Assembly (NCBI GenBank): GCA_905214905.1
Contig: CAJMNK010000004.1
Coordinates: 1-52,938 of the forward strand
DNA from: an uncultured bacterium
GTDB taxonomy: Bacteria > Actinomycetota > Coriobacteriia > Coriobacteriales > Coriobacteriaceae
Direction of reading: 5' to 3'
Length of the DNA stretch: 52,938 bases
Part shown: in pieces, positions 35,522-43,971 of the stretch
Layout of the letters: every line of letters starts with the position of its first letter
How positions within the stretch are numbered: the stretch's first letter is position 1
Position numbers and translations under genes: made by a program
The notes under the pieces: model-generated
Told to the model about the DNA's origin: nothing
Databases searched by the model: none
Seen by the model: the letters and a program-made list of their open reading frames with translations, nothing else

Positions 35522-36883
35522 CTACAGAATAAATCGAAGGATGTCGGAACGAAGCATATAGACAAACAGCAGTGCGAAGAGCGCGATGCCCACATAGCTC
35601 ACAATCGTCTGAGCCTTGAGAGGCAGCTCGCGACCCGCAATCTTTTGAATAATCTCGATGACTAACTTACCGCCGTCGAGCGGGGGGATGGGCAGCAAGT
35701 TCATAAAACCCAGCGAGAACGAAATGAGCGCGGCAAACGACAGGAATGTTACGGGGCCGGCAGCAGCCGCCTGAGAGGACATGACGCTGATGCCCACGAT
35801 CGACGAGGACTGGTCGAGAATCTCCATCGTATGCTGCGGCTGGAGTAGGCGAATAACGCCATCCGCGGTCTGCACAACATAGGAGAATGACAGACGCGCC
35901 GAGGTGATGGGGTCCAAACGGACCACCTGCGTAGAGGCATAAACGCCCAGACGTTCGTCCTCTTTGAGTGCAACCGAGGTCGAGCACTGCTTGCCATCGC
36001 GCTCATACTCAATAGCAATATCGTCCTTACCGGCGGCCTTGCCGATGGCATCGTAGACGTCCATCCAAGTGGAACATGAGACACCGTCAACCGAAAGGAT
36101 CGCATCACCGGACTCGATACCCGCCTTGGCGGCAATAGACCCCTCGTCAACCTGACCGATCACATTGGTATCGATCGGCACGGTGACACCCGCAATGGAA
36201 TAGATGCTCATAAGGAGCAAAAAACCCGTCAGGATATTGACGAGAATGCCCGCGAGCAGCATAAAGGCGCGCTTGAGAAAGCCCTGGCCCAGATAGGTGT
36301 GCGAGCGCTCTTGCGCCAAGAAATCAGCCTCGCCGCACGGCAGCTCCCACACATCGCCCTCGGCAGTCGCATGCTCTCGATCGAACCGGCGGCCGTCAAA
36401 GGTGGTGTAACCCGCAGCGTCTCGAGGCAGTGTCTGATACTTGGTGGGATAGTAGCTCGGTGAGGGCTTCTCCCCTTCCTCATACCAAGGTGCGATGGAG
36501 CCCCAGCCCAGCAACAGAGCACAAGCCTCGAGCACATCCTCCTCGGAAAGCTCGAGCTCGACAGCAAGGTCGGCCACGGTCACGCGACCATGACGGTAGA
36601 TTGCCGCGAGCACGCGATCGGCGCACGAAACGTCGGTCGGATCCATACCGCAGATGGCAGCGTAGCCACCCAGCAGCAGCGGGGTCACGCCAAACTTAGT
36701 TCCAATGCGACGCGACGTGTAATGGATGTCAAAGCGGCACGGCAGGCCCAAAAAGAACTCGGTCACACGGACGCCGCAGACACGCGCCGCCAAAAAGTGG
36801 CCGCCCTCGTGCAAAAACACGAGGACGGAAAGCATCAGCAGGCCCCAAAAGACCGATGAGAGAACGCTCAGAACAGTATCCAT
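35522..36883 (-). CDS. rseP: Site-2 metalloprotease RseP with large insertion
   Basis: Intramembrane zinc protease of the RseP/YluC family, involved in regulated cleavage of membrane proteins. First helix holds HEGGH (25-29); a PDZ domain lies about 235-330 (IESGDAILSVDGV); the third motif is NLLPIPPLDGG near 405, with two further helices. Between GGYAAICGM (80) and FLKRAFMLLAGILVN there are about 120 residues instead of the usual 20 or so; residues 86-140 look like a winged helix (RVLAAIYRHGRVTVADLAVE). ATG 36883 is used; a TTG 15 bp upstream is possible. Between dxr and ispG, as in many bacteria. Confidence 0.93.
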   Translation of the reverse strand: MDTVLSVLSSVFWGLLMLSVLVFLHEGGHFLAARVCGVRVTEFFLGLPCRFDIHYTSRRIGTKFGVTPLLLGGYAAICGMDPTDVSCADRVLAAIYRHGRVTVADLAVELELSEEDVLEACALLLGWGSIAPWYEEGEKPSPSYYPTKYQTLPRDAAGYTTFDGRRFDREHATAEGDVWELPCGEADFLAQERSHTYLGQGFLKRAFMLLAGILVNILTGFLLLMSIYSIAGVTVPIDTNVIGQVDEGSIAAKAGIESGDAILSVDGVSCSTWMDVYDAIGKAAGKDDIAIEYERDGKQCSTSVALKEDERLGVYASTQVVRLDPITSARLSFSYVVQTADGVIRLLQPQHTMEILDQSSSIVGISVMSSQAAAAGPVTFLSFAALISFSLGFMNLLPIPPLDGGKLVIEIIQKIAGRELPLKAQTIVSYVGIALFALLFVYMLRSDILRFIL

Positions 36884-36908
36884 AAAACGAAAAAGCAATC
36901 CTTATGGG

Positions 36909-38096
36909 TTAGGAACGGGTTGCGGCGAGCACCTGCGCAGCCTTTTCACGCGCCCACGCATCGATGTCGCGAAGCTGCTCAAACGAATCGACCGCCTGCA
37001 TATCGTGGGCATCCATGCAGGATTCCACAATGCGATCGATATCGGTAAAGCTGCAGCCATCGTGCAGGAAGGCATCGACGGCGACCTCGTTGGCGGCATT
37101 GAGCACGCACGGCATGGTGCCACCCGTCTTGCCGGCACGCTCGGCCAGTGCCAGACAGCGGAAGGTATCCATGTCGGCAGCATCAAAAGTGAGCTGTCCC
37201 AGCTCGCGGAAATCGATACGAGGCGCCGGGGTATCCCAACGCTCGGGATACGAAAAAGCGAACTGGATGGGAATACGCATGTCGGAAGCACCGAGATGCG
37301 CCATCACGGAGCCGTCGGCGAACTCGACCATAGAGTGAATCTTAGACTGACGCTGCACGACCACGTTAATGAAATCGAGGTCGCAGTTAAACAGATGCAT
37401 GGCCTCAATGCGCTCCAGGCCCTTGTTCATGAGGGTGGCGGAGTCGATGGTGATCTTGGCACCCATGGCCCACGTGGGATGTGCGAGGGCATCGGCACGC
37501 GTCACGCGATCGAGCTCGTCGCGCGTACGGCCAAAGAATGGACCGCCCGAGCAGGTGAGCCAAATACAATGAGCCTCGCGCGGGTTCTCCCCCAGATAGC
37601 ACTGGAAGATGGCAGAGTGCTCAGAGTCGACTGGAATAAGCTGGCCCGGTTGCGCCAACGGCATAAGCAAGTCGCCACCGACGACGAGGGACTCCTTGTT
37701 GGCAAGGGCAAGACGCTTATTCGAGGTCAAGGCCGCACGGCTCGCCTCGAGACCGGCGGCGCCCACAATAGCGACAAGCACGCAGTCGACATCATCGCGA
37801 CGTGCGAGCTCGCAAACCGCTTGCGCGCCAACGCCGAGCTTCGTTCCCTCGGGCAACTCCTGCAGCACGGCGTCATCGCCATGAGCGACATCGGCCACGG
37901 CAACCGCCGAAACCGAGAACTCGCGGGCAGCGGCAACGAGCTCCGAGGTGCTGGAATTAACGGACAGCGCCGTCACCTGTAGTCGATCGGCATGCTGACG
38001 GCACACATCGAGTGCCTGGGTGCCGATAGACCCCGTACAACCCAGGATGGCAACACGGAGGCGTCCATCGGGGCCATACGTCGTCTGGAATGACAT
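36909..38096 (-). CDS. dxr: 1-deoxy-D-xylulose 5-phosphate reductoisomerase
   Basis: Second MEP-pathway enzyme, DXP to MEP with NADPH. NADPH-binding ILGCTGSIGTQALDV, LANKESLVVGG, substrate motif VDSEHSAIFQ, TIDSATLMNKGLE and the C-terminal NAANEVAVDAFL are present. 395 residues is typical. ATG 38096 shares a base with the cdsA stop (TAATG), with GGAGG 9 nt before. Confidence 0.97.
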   Translation of the reverse strand: MSFQTTYGPDGRLRVAILGCTGSIGTQALDVCRQHADRLQVTALSVNSSTSELVAAAREFSVSAVAVADVAHGDDAVLQELPEGTKLGVGAQAVCELARRDDVDCVLVAIVGAAGLEASRAALTSNKRLALANKESLVVGGDLLMPLAQPGQLIPVDSEHSAIFQCYLGENPREAHCIWLTCSGGPFFGRTRDELDRVTRADALAHPTWAMGAKITIDSATLMNKGLERIEAMHLFNCDLDFINVVVQRQSKIHSMVEFADGSVMAHLGASDMRIPIQFAFSYPERWDTPAPRIDFRELGQLTFDAADMDTFRCLALAERAGKTGGTMPCVLNAANEVAVDAFLHDGCSFTDIDRIVESCMDAHDMQAVDSFEQLRDIDAWAREKAAQVLAATRS

Positions 38097-39010
38097 TACA
38101 GCACGCCTCCGATCATCAAAAGCAGCTGCGCGGTAATGCAGCCAAAGATAAGCGAGTCGCTACGGTCGAGCATGCCGCCATGGCCCGGGATAAGGTTACC
38201 GGAATCCTTGACGCCCACACCGCGCTTGATGCGCGACTCGATGAGGTCGCCGATAACGCCCAAAATGGACACGACCACGCCGCACAGCAGCGCATAGGGC
38301 AGGCTGAGCTTGTAGAAGTGCGTCGCCCACAGGATGAGCCAAATCAAAACCGAGCCCAGGATGCCACCGACAAACCCCTCCCAGCTCTTTTTGGGAGAGA
38401 TCTTGGGGACCATCTTGTGCTTGCCGATACGGCTGCCCACGATGTAGGCAAACGAATCGGAGACCCAAAGAGACGCGCAAACGCCCACCGAAAGCAGGGC
38501 GCCGGCAAAACCGGGCACGGCATCGCGCAGCAACACGATAGCCGACAGCATAAAGCCAGTGTAGATTGGACCCATGAGCGTCACGGCCACATCGGAGATA
38601 CGGGTACGCGGCGACCAGACATACCAAATGCCCACAGCGAGCATCAGGGCAAAAAGCAGGGCATTCAGCAACATCGAATCGCCCAACGCCGACAGCGGAA
38701 AGAGTACGGCGGCAGCGATACCCATGCGCTCGTTAGCCATCTTGCCATCGAGCCTCGTCATACGGAAAAACTCACAGCAGCACAGACCGCTCATGACGGA
38801 AACAAAGATGGCCGTAGGGACGATACCCAAAACCAGACACAGGATAAAGACGACGGCGTAGACGATACCGGCGGCGGCCCGGGTGATGAAGCCCGCAAGC
38901 CACGAACCGGTGCCATTCTTTGCTGCAGGCGCTCCCGCAGCGGCAGCCTTGCGCGCAGGCGCCGCGGAAACTGGCGTCTTGGGAGCAGATGCCTTGGGAC
39001 GATCGGACAC
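38096..39010 (-). CDS. cdsA: Phosphatidate cytidylyltransferase
   Basis: Makes CDP-diacylglycerol from phosphatidic acid and CTP for phospholipid synthesis. After an Ala/Pro/Lys-rich cytoplasmic leader of about 35 residues come some seven membrane helices, then the signature ISPKKSWEGFVGG and the C-terminal family pattern ESRIKRGVGVKDSGNLIPGH followed by GGMLDRSDS. 304 residues from GTG 39010 (GAGGAGG). The soluble leader is longer than in E. coli CdsA. Confidence 0.95.
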   Translation of the reverse strand: MSDRPKASAPKTPVSAAPARKAAAAGAPAAKNGTGSWLAGFITRAAAGIVYAVVFILCLVLGIVPTAIFVSVMSGLCCCEFFRMTRLDGKMANERMGIAAAVLFPLSALGDSMLLNALLFALMLAVGIWYVWSPRTRISDVAVTLMGPIYTGFMLSAIVLLRDAVPGFAGALLSVGVCASLWVSDSFAYIVGSRIGKHKMVPKISPKKSWEGFVGGILGSVLIWLILWATHFYKLSLPYALLCGVVVSILGVIGDLIESRIKRGVGVKDSGNLIPGHGGMLDRSDSLIFGCITAQLLLMIGGVL

Positions 39011-39012
39011 GA

Positions 39013-39807
39013 TTAAGCCTCCTCGGTCTTACTCAGTCCACCAAACCTACGGTCACGGCCCTGATAGGCCAAAATGGCGTCGACAAGGCCCCAACGATCA
39101 AAGTCGGGCCAATAGGTATCGGTGACGTAGAATTCGGAATAAGCCACCTGCCACAGCAGATAGTTCGAAAGGCGCAGCTCACCAGAAGTGCGAATCACAA
39201 GCTCAGGATCGGGAAGGCCGGCGGTATAGAGGTGGGAAGCCACCATGTCGTCATCAATTGCGCCAGGATCGATCTTACCGGCGGCAGCGTCGAGTGCGAT
39301 CTGACGGACAGCGCGGGTAATCTCGGCACGCGCGCCGTAGTTGACGGCAAGCGCCAGCGTCATACCGGTGTGATCGGCGCACTCGGCAAGACCGCGTTCA
39401 AAAACGTCGCGGGTCTTCTTGGGCAGCGCGGAAATGTCACCCAAAAAGACAACGCGCACGTTTTCGCGCTTCAGAAGCGGCAGCTCGTCGATAAACGTCT
39501 TGGCAAACAGATGCATCAAGACGTTGACCTCATGCTGCGGGCGGTTCCAGTTTTCGGTAGAAAACGCATAGGCAGAAAGCACGTCGACGCCCAGACGCAC
39601 GCAGGCAGTAATAATCTCGCGAAGGGAGACGATACCCGCCTTGTGGCCCTCAGTGCGTGCAAGACCGCGCGACGTGGCCCAACGACCGTTGCCGTCCATG
39701 ATGCACGAGATATGGTGCGGAATGTTATTGAGGTCAAGGTCGGAAAAACCGACGCCCGCAGGGGCGTCGGCAAAGTACTCGACCAGTTTATGCTCGTCGT
39801 ATTGCAC
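39013..39807 (-). CDS. uppS: Isoprenyl transferase (undecaprenyl diphosphate synthase)
   Basis: cis-prenyltransferase making the C55 lipid carrier for peptidoglycan. Catalytic motif ISCIMDGNGRWA with its Asp, SAYAFSTENW, RVVFLGD, and RTSGELRLSNYLLWQ with YSEFYVTDTYWPDF are complete. 264 residues from GTG 39807; GGAG lies 7 nt upstream, spanning the frr stop. Chain length cannot be read from sequence; UppS is the expected role next to cdsA and dxr. Confidence 0.95.
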   Translation of the reverse strand: MQYDEHKLVEYFADAPAGVGFSDLDLNNIPHHISCIMDGNGRWATSRGLARTEGHKAGIVSLREIITACVRLGVDVLSAYAFSTENWNRPQHEVNVLMHLFAKTFIDELPLLKRENVRVVFLGDISALPKKTRDVFERGLAECADHTGMTLALAVNYGARAEITRAVRQIALDAAAGKIDPGAIDDDMVASHLYTAGLPDPELVIRTSGELRLSNYLLWQVAYSEFYVTDTYWPDFDRWGLVDAILAYQGRDRRFGGLSKTEEA

Positions 39808-39808
39808 C

Positions 39809-40345
39809 TTAGATCTCCATGACCTCGGCTTCTTTTTCCTTCAGAAGCTCCTCGACCTTGGCGACATACTCATCGGTGTGCTTCTGGACCTTGGCCTGCT
39901 CGCGACGGACATCGTCCTCGGTGAGCTCCTCATCGCGCTCGAGCTTGTTGTTGAAGTCGCGACGGATGTTACGGATAGACACCTTGGCCTGCTCAGCGTA
40001 CTCGCGGCACTCCTTGACGAGCTCGCGACGGCGCTCCTCGGTGGGAGCCGGGAACGGCAGACGAACGACGGTGCCATCGGAGTTGGGGGTAATACCCAGA
40101 TCGGAAGCGCCGATGGCCTTGACGATAGCATTGATAAGCGCCTTGTCCCACGGCTCGATGAGCAGCATGTGGGCCTCGGGGGTCTTGACGGCGGCAACCT
40201 GCGTGACCGGCGTGGGAACACCGTAATAATCGACGGTGATGTCGGACAGAATGTTAGCGTTGGCGCGGCCGGTACGAACCTTGGAGAAGTTATGCTTGAG
40301 GGACTCGAGCGACTTGTCCATATGGGCGGTGATGTTCTCTGCCAT
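39809..40345 (-). CDS. frr: Ribosome recycling factor
   Basis: Splits post-termination ribosomes with EF-G. 178 residues with the family patterns KVRTGRANANILSDI, DYYGVPTPV, WDKALINAI and the C-terminal RRDFNNKLERDEELTEDD. ATG 40345 has AGGAGG and lies 2 bp after pyrH. pyrH-frr-uppS-cdsA-dxr is the conserved bacterial order. Confidence 0.97.
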   Translation of the reverse strand: MAENITAHMDKSLESLKHNFSKVRTGRANANILSDITVDYYGVPTPVTQVAAVKTPEAHMLLIEPWDKALINAIVKAIGASDLGITPNSDGTVVRLPFPAPTEERRRELVKECREYAEQAKVSIRNIRRDFNNKLERDEELTEDDVRREQAKVQKHTDEYVAKVEELLKEKEAEVMEI

Positions 40346-40347
40346 GC

Positions 40348-41070
40348 TTAATCCTCCTGATAGACGAGCGTGCCGACGGGCTCACCCGAAAGCGCGCGCT
40401 TGACGGTGTCCTCGCCATCGATGTTGAGGACCAAAATCGGCATACGGTTATCCTGGCACAGTGCCGTAGCCGTGGAATCCATAACCTGCAGACCGCGGAC
40501 GAGAACCTCGTGATAGGTAATTTTGTCAAAACGGACGGCATCGGCGCACTTGACGGGATCCTTGTCGTAGATGCCGTCAACCTTGGTGGCTTTAATCAGA
40601 ATCTCGGCGCCGATCTCGCACGCACGAAGAGCCGCGGCGGTGTCGGTCGTAAAGTACGGATTGCCCGAACCGGCAGCGAAGATGACGACATTGCCCTTGG
40701 ACAGATGGTTGATAGCGCGGCGACGAATATAGGGCTCGCAGATCTCGTTCATCTGGATAGCGCTCATCACGCGGCAGGGAACATCGTTATGCTCGAAGGC
40801 ATCCTGCAGGGCGAGCGCGTTCATAACGGTTGCCAGCATGCCCATGTAGTCGGCCTGAGCACGCTCCATGCCACCGGCAGCGCCGGCCATGCCGCGGAAA
40901 ATATTGCCACCGCCGACAACGACGCCGACCTCATGACCAACAGCGAGCAGTTCCTTGACCTGCTTGGCAAGATGGTCGGTAACCTTGGGGTCGATGCCAT
41001 AGTGGCCGTCGCCCATCAGTGCTTCGCCGGAAAGCTTCAGAAGCACGCGTTTATATCGGATGTCGGACAA
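40348..41070 (-). CDS. pyrH: UMP kinase, TTG start
   Basis: Hexameric UMP kinase of the amino-acid-kinase fold. KLSGEALMGDGHYGID, VVVGGGNIFRG, GNPYFTTDTAAALRA, ATKVDGIYDKDP and the C-terminal GTLV are present; 240 residues. The start is TTG 41070 preceded by AAAGGAGG. First gene of the envelope operon, with its own promoter just behind the tsf terminator. Confidence 0.97.
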   Translation of the reverse strand: MSDIRYKRVLLKLSGEALMGDGHYGIDPKVTDHLAKQVKELLAVGHEVGVVVGGGNIFRGMAGAAGGMERAQADYMGMLATVMNALALQDAFEHNDVPCRVMSAIQMNEICEPYIRRRAINHLSKGNVVIFAAGSGNPYFTTDTAAALRACEIGAEILIKATKVDGIYDKDPVKCADAVRFDKITYHEVLVRGLQVMDSTATALCQDNRMPILVLNIDGEDTVKRALSGEPVGTLVYQED

Positions 41071-41099
41071 AGCGATCCTCCTTTAATTAGACTTTCAAT

Positions 41100-41108
41100 A
41101 TGATAACA
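41100..41108 (-). promoter_or_regulatory. Extended -10 promoter of pyrH operon
   Basis: TGTTATCAT on the reverse strand, 29 bp before the pyrH start, between the tsf terminator and the gene. Confidence 0.5.
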
Positions 41109-41129
41109 AAGGCTTAACGGGGAGCCATG

Positions 41130-41164
41130 AAAAAGCAGGCTGTGAGTAAAACCCACAGCCTGCT
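41130..41164 (-). terminator. Terminator after tsf
   Basis: Perfect 11-bp stem AGCAGGCTGTG with its complement, nine-base loop, and TTTTT on the reverse strand, 24 bp after the tsf stop. Confidence 0.92.
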
Positions 41165-41187
41165 CATTACCAGCTACAAGAGCTTAT

Positions 41188-42057
41188 TTACTCGCCACGG
41201 ACCAGACGGTCAAAGGCAACGACGGTAATGGTGTCGCCGAGCTCCTTGGAGACCTGCTCAGCGTACTTCTTGATGGTGAGGGAGCTGTCCTTGATGAACT
41301 CCTGCTCGGTGAGCACGGACTGCTTGTAGAACTTCTCCAGACGGCCGACAGCCATCTTCTCCTGAATGGCCTCGGGCTTACCGGACTCGGCAGCCTGAGC
41401 CATGTAGATCTGCTTCTCGTGCTCGACGGTCTCGGCCGGGACCTGATCGCGGGTAGCGCAGATCGGGGCGACGGCGGCAACCTGAAGAGCAACGTCATGA
41501 GCGAAGGTCTTGAAGGACTCAGCCTGAGCGGTCTCAGCCTTCTCGAAGGCAAACTCGACGAGGACGCCGATCTTACCACCCATGTGGATGTAAGAAGCGA
41601 GCGCGCCGTTCTCGACCTTGCGGGCGGCGAAACGGGAGATCTTCATGTTCTCGCCCATGATGTGAATCATCTCGGTGAGCTCGGAGGAAACGGTCTCCTC
41701 GCCCATCGGCTTCTCGAGCAGAGCGTCGACGTCAGCAGGCTCGGTGGTAGCGACAACCTCGGCGACCTTGGAAGCAAAGCCGGTGAACTTGGCGTTGGAG
41801 CCAACGAAGTCGGTCTCGCAGGAGAGCTCGAGCAGAGCGCCGGTCTTGCCATCCTCGGAGACGAACGCGGCGACAGCGCCCTCGTTGGTCTCACGGCCAG
41901 CCTTCTTGGCAGCCTTGGCAAGGCCGTTCTTACGCAGAACGTCGACAGCGGCGTCCATGTCGCCGTCAGCCTCGACGAGAGCCTTCTTGCACTCCATCAT
42001 CGGGGAGTCGGTCATCTCGCGGAGCTGCTTGACCATAGCGGCGGTAATCTGGGCCAT
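41188..42057 (-). CDS. tsf: Elongation factor Ts
   Basis: Nucleotide exchange factor for EF-Tu. N-terminal UBA-like domain MAQITAAMVKQLREMTDSPM, then the signature LSCETDFVGSN and the dimerisation region; 289 residues from ATG 42057 (AAAGGAAC). Codon use is highly biased, as for an abundant protein. 45 bp after rpsB, in the universal rpsB-tsf pair. Confidence 0.97.
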   Translation of the reverse strand: MAQITAAMVKQLREMTDSPMMECKKALVEADGDMDAAVDVLRKNGLAKAAKKAGRETNEGAVAAFVSEDGKTGALLELSCETDFVGSNAKFTGFASKVAEVVATTEPADVDALLEKPMGEETVSSELTEMIHIMGENMKISRFAARKVENGALASYIHMGGKIGVLVEFAFEKAETAQAESFKTFAHDVALQVAAVAPICATRDQVPAETVEHEKQIYMAQAAESGKPEAIQEKMAVGRLEKFYKQSVLTEQEFIKDSSLTIKKYAEQVSKELGDTITVVAFDRLVRGE

Positions 42058-42102
42058 TGTGGTTCCTTTCAAAGAGATGAAAAAGAATTAACTAAGACTG
42101 AT

Positions 42103-42831
42103 TTACTCGGCCTTGGGCTCAGCGGCCATCTCGGCCTCGGAGACCTGCTCCTTGCCGGAGCCAGCGAGGCAGGCGTCAGCCATGAGCTCGCACATAAGGG
42201 TAACAGCGGAGATAGCGTCATCGTTGCAGGGGATGCCGTACTCGACCTCGTCGGGATCGGAGTTGGTGTCGATCAGAGCGACGACGGGGATGTTCAGGCG
42301 CTGGGCCTCCTTGATGGCGTTCTCCTCGCGCTTGGTGTCGATGACGAAGAGAGCCTGGGGCAGACCCTTCATGTCGCGGGCGCCACCGAGGTTGGTCTGG
42401 AGCTTGGTGAGCTCCTTGCCGAGAACAGCCTGCTCCTTCTTGGGCAGAACAGCCATGCGGCCGTCCTCGACCATGGCCTCGAGCTCCTCCATGCGGTTGA
42501 TGCGGGAGCGGATGGTGACGAAGTTGGTCAGCATACCGCCGAGCCAACGCTGGTTGATGTAAGGCATGTTGGCGCGCTCAGCAGCGTTCTTGACGGCCTC
42601 CTGAGCCTGCTTCTTGGTGCCGACGAACAGCACGTTGCCGCCCTTGGCGACGTTCTTGACGAAGGTGTAGGCCTGGTCGGCGTCGAGGATGGTCTGCTTG
42701 AGGTCGAGGATGTAGATGCCGTTGCGCTCACCGAAGATGAACGGCTTCATCTTGGGGTTCCAGCGACGGGTCTGGTGACCGAAGTGGCAGCCGGCCTCGA
42801 GCAGGGTGCGGATATTAATCTTGGTAGCCAT
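42103..42831 (-). CDS. rpsB: 30S ribosomal protein S2
   Basis: S2 joins late in 30S assembly. 242 residues from ATG 42831 (AGGAGG): LLEAGCHFGHQTRRWNPKM, NGIYILDLKQT, FVGTKKQAQ, QRWLGGMLTNF, and VIDTKREENAIKEA are all present; a Glu/Ala-rich tail ends the protein. Expressed from a strong promoter with a leader of about 135 nt, cotranscribed with tsf. Confidence 0.98.
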   Translation of the reverse strand: MATKINIRTLLEAGCHFGHQTRRWNPKMKPFIFGERNGIYILDLKQTILDADQAYTFVKNVAKGGNVLFVGTKKQAQEAVKNAAERANMPYINQRWLGGMLTNFVTIRSRINRMEELEAMVEDGRMAVLPKKEQAVLGKELTKLQTNLGGARDMKGLPQALFVIDTKREENAIKEAQRLNIPVVALIDTNSDPDEVEYGIPCNDDAISAVTLMCELMADACLAGSGKEQVSEAEMAAEPKAE

Positions 42832-42972
42832 GTTAAACCTCCTGTGGTTTGCCTCCGCGCGGGGTCATCCTCCAAAACCAACCCGGACATGTGCTACCAA
42901 AGCCCGGGCACCACGGTATGAAGTAGCCGCGCGTGCGTGATAAAAACATGTTGCCGTGAAGCAACCCGATGA

Positions 42973-43001
42973 ATGATAGCAGGAATGCATCTTCCTGCCA
43001 A
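42973..43001 (-). promoter_or_regulatory. rpsB-tsf promoter
   Basis: TTGGCA (42996-43001), exactly 17 bp, TATCAT (42973-42978) with TGC before it. The leader to the ATG contains GTTGC/GCAAC (about 42950) and CCCGG/CCGGG hairpins that could host S2 autoregulation. Confidence 0.75.
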
Positions 43002-43050
43002 CCCGCAATCAAAACCACACACCTGAGTGCGGCGCGGGACGTCCCAGCCA

Positions 43051-43971
43051 CTATTCGCCGCGGGGATGGGCTTGAGCCACGGCGCGTTTGAGCCGATCGG
43101 GCGTGAGGTGCGTATAAATCTGCGTCGTGGACAAGCTCGCATGACCCAGCAGCTCTTGAACCGAGCGCAGGTCCGCACCGCCCTCGAGCAAGTCGGTCGC
43201 AAAGGTATGGCGCATCGCATGCGGGGCGATGTCGGCCGGAATGCCGGCGAGCGTCGCCAGCGTATGGAACCGCCGCCTGAGCATGGCGGCGCTCATGCGA
43301 TTGCCGCGCGCCGATATAAGCAGCGGATGCGGCCCGGTAGCGAGGTCACGGCGCTTTGCACGAGAGAGCAACTCCGGCCTCCCCTCCTCAATATAGAGAC
43401 GCGTCACCTCGAGTGCGCGACGATACAGAGGGACGATACGTTCCTTGCTCCCCTTGCCCCAAAGGCGCAGCGTACGTTCGGACCAAGCGATGGACTCCAC
43501 ATTGAGTGCAGCGAGCTCAGAGATACGAGCACCCGAGGCATAGAGCAGCTCGAGCATCGCCGCATCGCGCAGTCCCGCGGGCGTCGAGGTATCAGGCGTC
43601 TTGAGCAGCGCCTCGACCTGATGGGTCGTAAGGACGCCCGGCAGGTCACGCGGCAGCTTGGGCGATGCGATCGCCGAGGCCACATCGCCCTCGACAATCC
43701 CCTCGGCAGCCATCCAGCGATAGAGAGATCGGATAGCCGACAGGTGCGCCGCAAGCGTTCGGGGAGCCACCTGCTCACGCGAAAGCTCGGCAAGATAGCG
43801 ACGAATGGTGCGCACGTCGGCAGCGAAAGCATCGATATCCTCGCGCTCGCACCAGGCAGCAAAGCGCTCCAACCGCGAGCCATAGGCCGTCACCGTGTTG
43901 GGAGAAAGACCCTCGACACGTGCGATGTAGGCGATAAACGAGTCGACGGTGTCGTACAGGTCACAGGCTAT
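43051..43971 (-). CDS. xerC: Tyrosine recombinase XerC-like, probable ATA start
   Basis: Site-specific recombinase of the Xer family that resolves chromosome dimers. Catalytic residues: Arg in ASGARISEL, Lys in GKGSKER, HAMRHTFATDLLEGG, and the nucleophile Tyr in TTQIYTHLTPDR. A GTG at 43893 would give 280 residues, but the sequence upstream in the same frame is the normal Xer N-terminus (LYDTVDSFIAYIARVEGLSP). No ATG/GTG/TTG lies there. GGAGG stands 9 nt before an ATA codon (43971), in an ATATAG-like overlap with the trmFO stop; that gives 306 residues, the family length. Last gene of the yraN operon. Confidence 0.85.
   Translation of the reverse strand: MACDLYDTVDSFIAYIARVEGLSPNTVTAYGSRLERFAAWCEREDIDAFAADVRTIRRYLAELSREQVAPRTLAAHLSAIRSLYRWMAAEGIVEGDVASAIASPKLPRDLPGVLTTHQVEALLKTPDTSTPAGLRDAAMLELLYASGARISELAALNVESIAWSERTLRLWGKGSKERIVPLYRRALEVTRLYIEEGRPELLSRAKRRDLATGPHPLLISARGNRMSAAMLRRRFHTLATLAGIPADIAPHAMRHTFATDLLEGGADLRSVQELLGHASLSTTQIYTHLTPDRLKRAVAQAHPRGE

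Noticed and set aside
43051..43893. Reading the tyrosine recombinase as a phage or island integrase
   Set aside because: It lies in a conserved housekeeping operon after trmFO, has Xer motifs and size, and no tRNA or attachment-site duplication is nearby.
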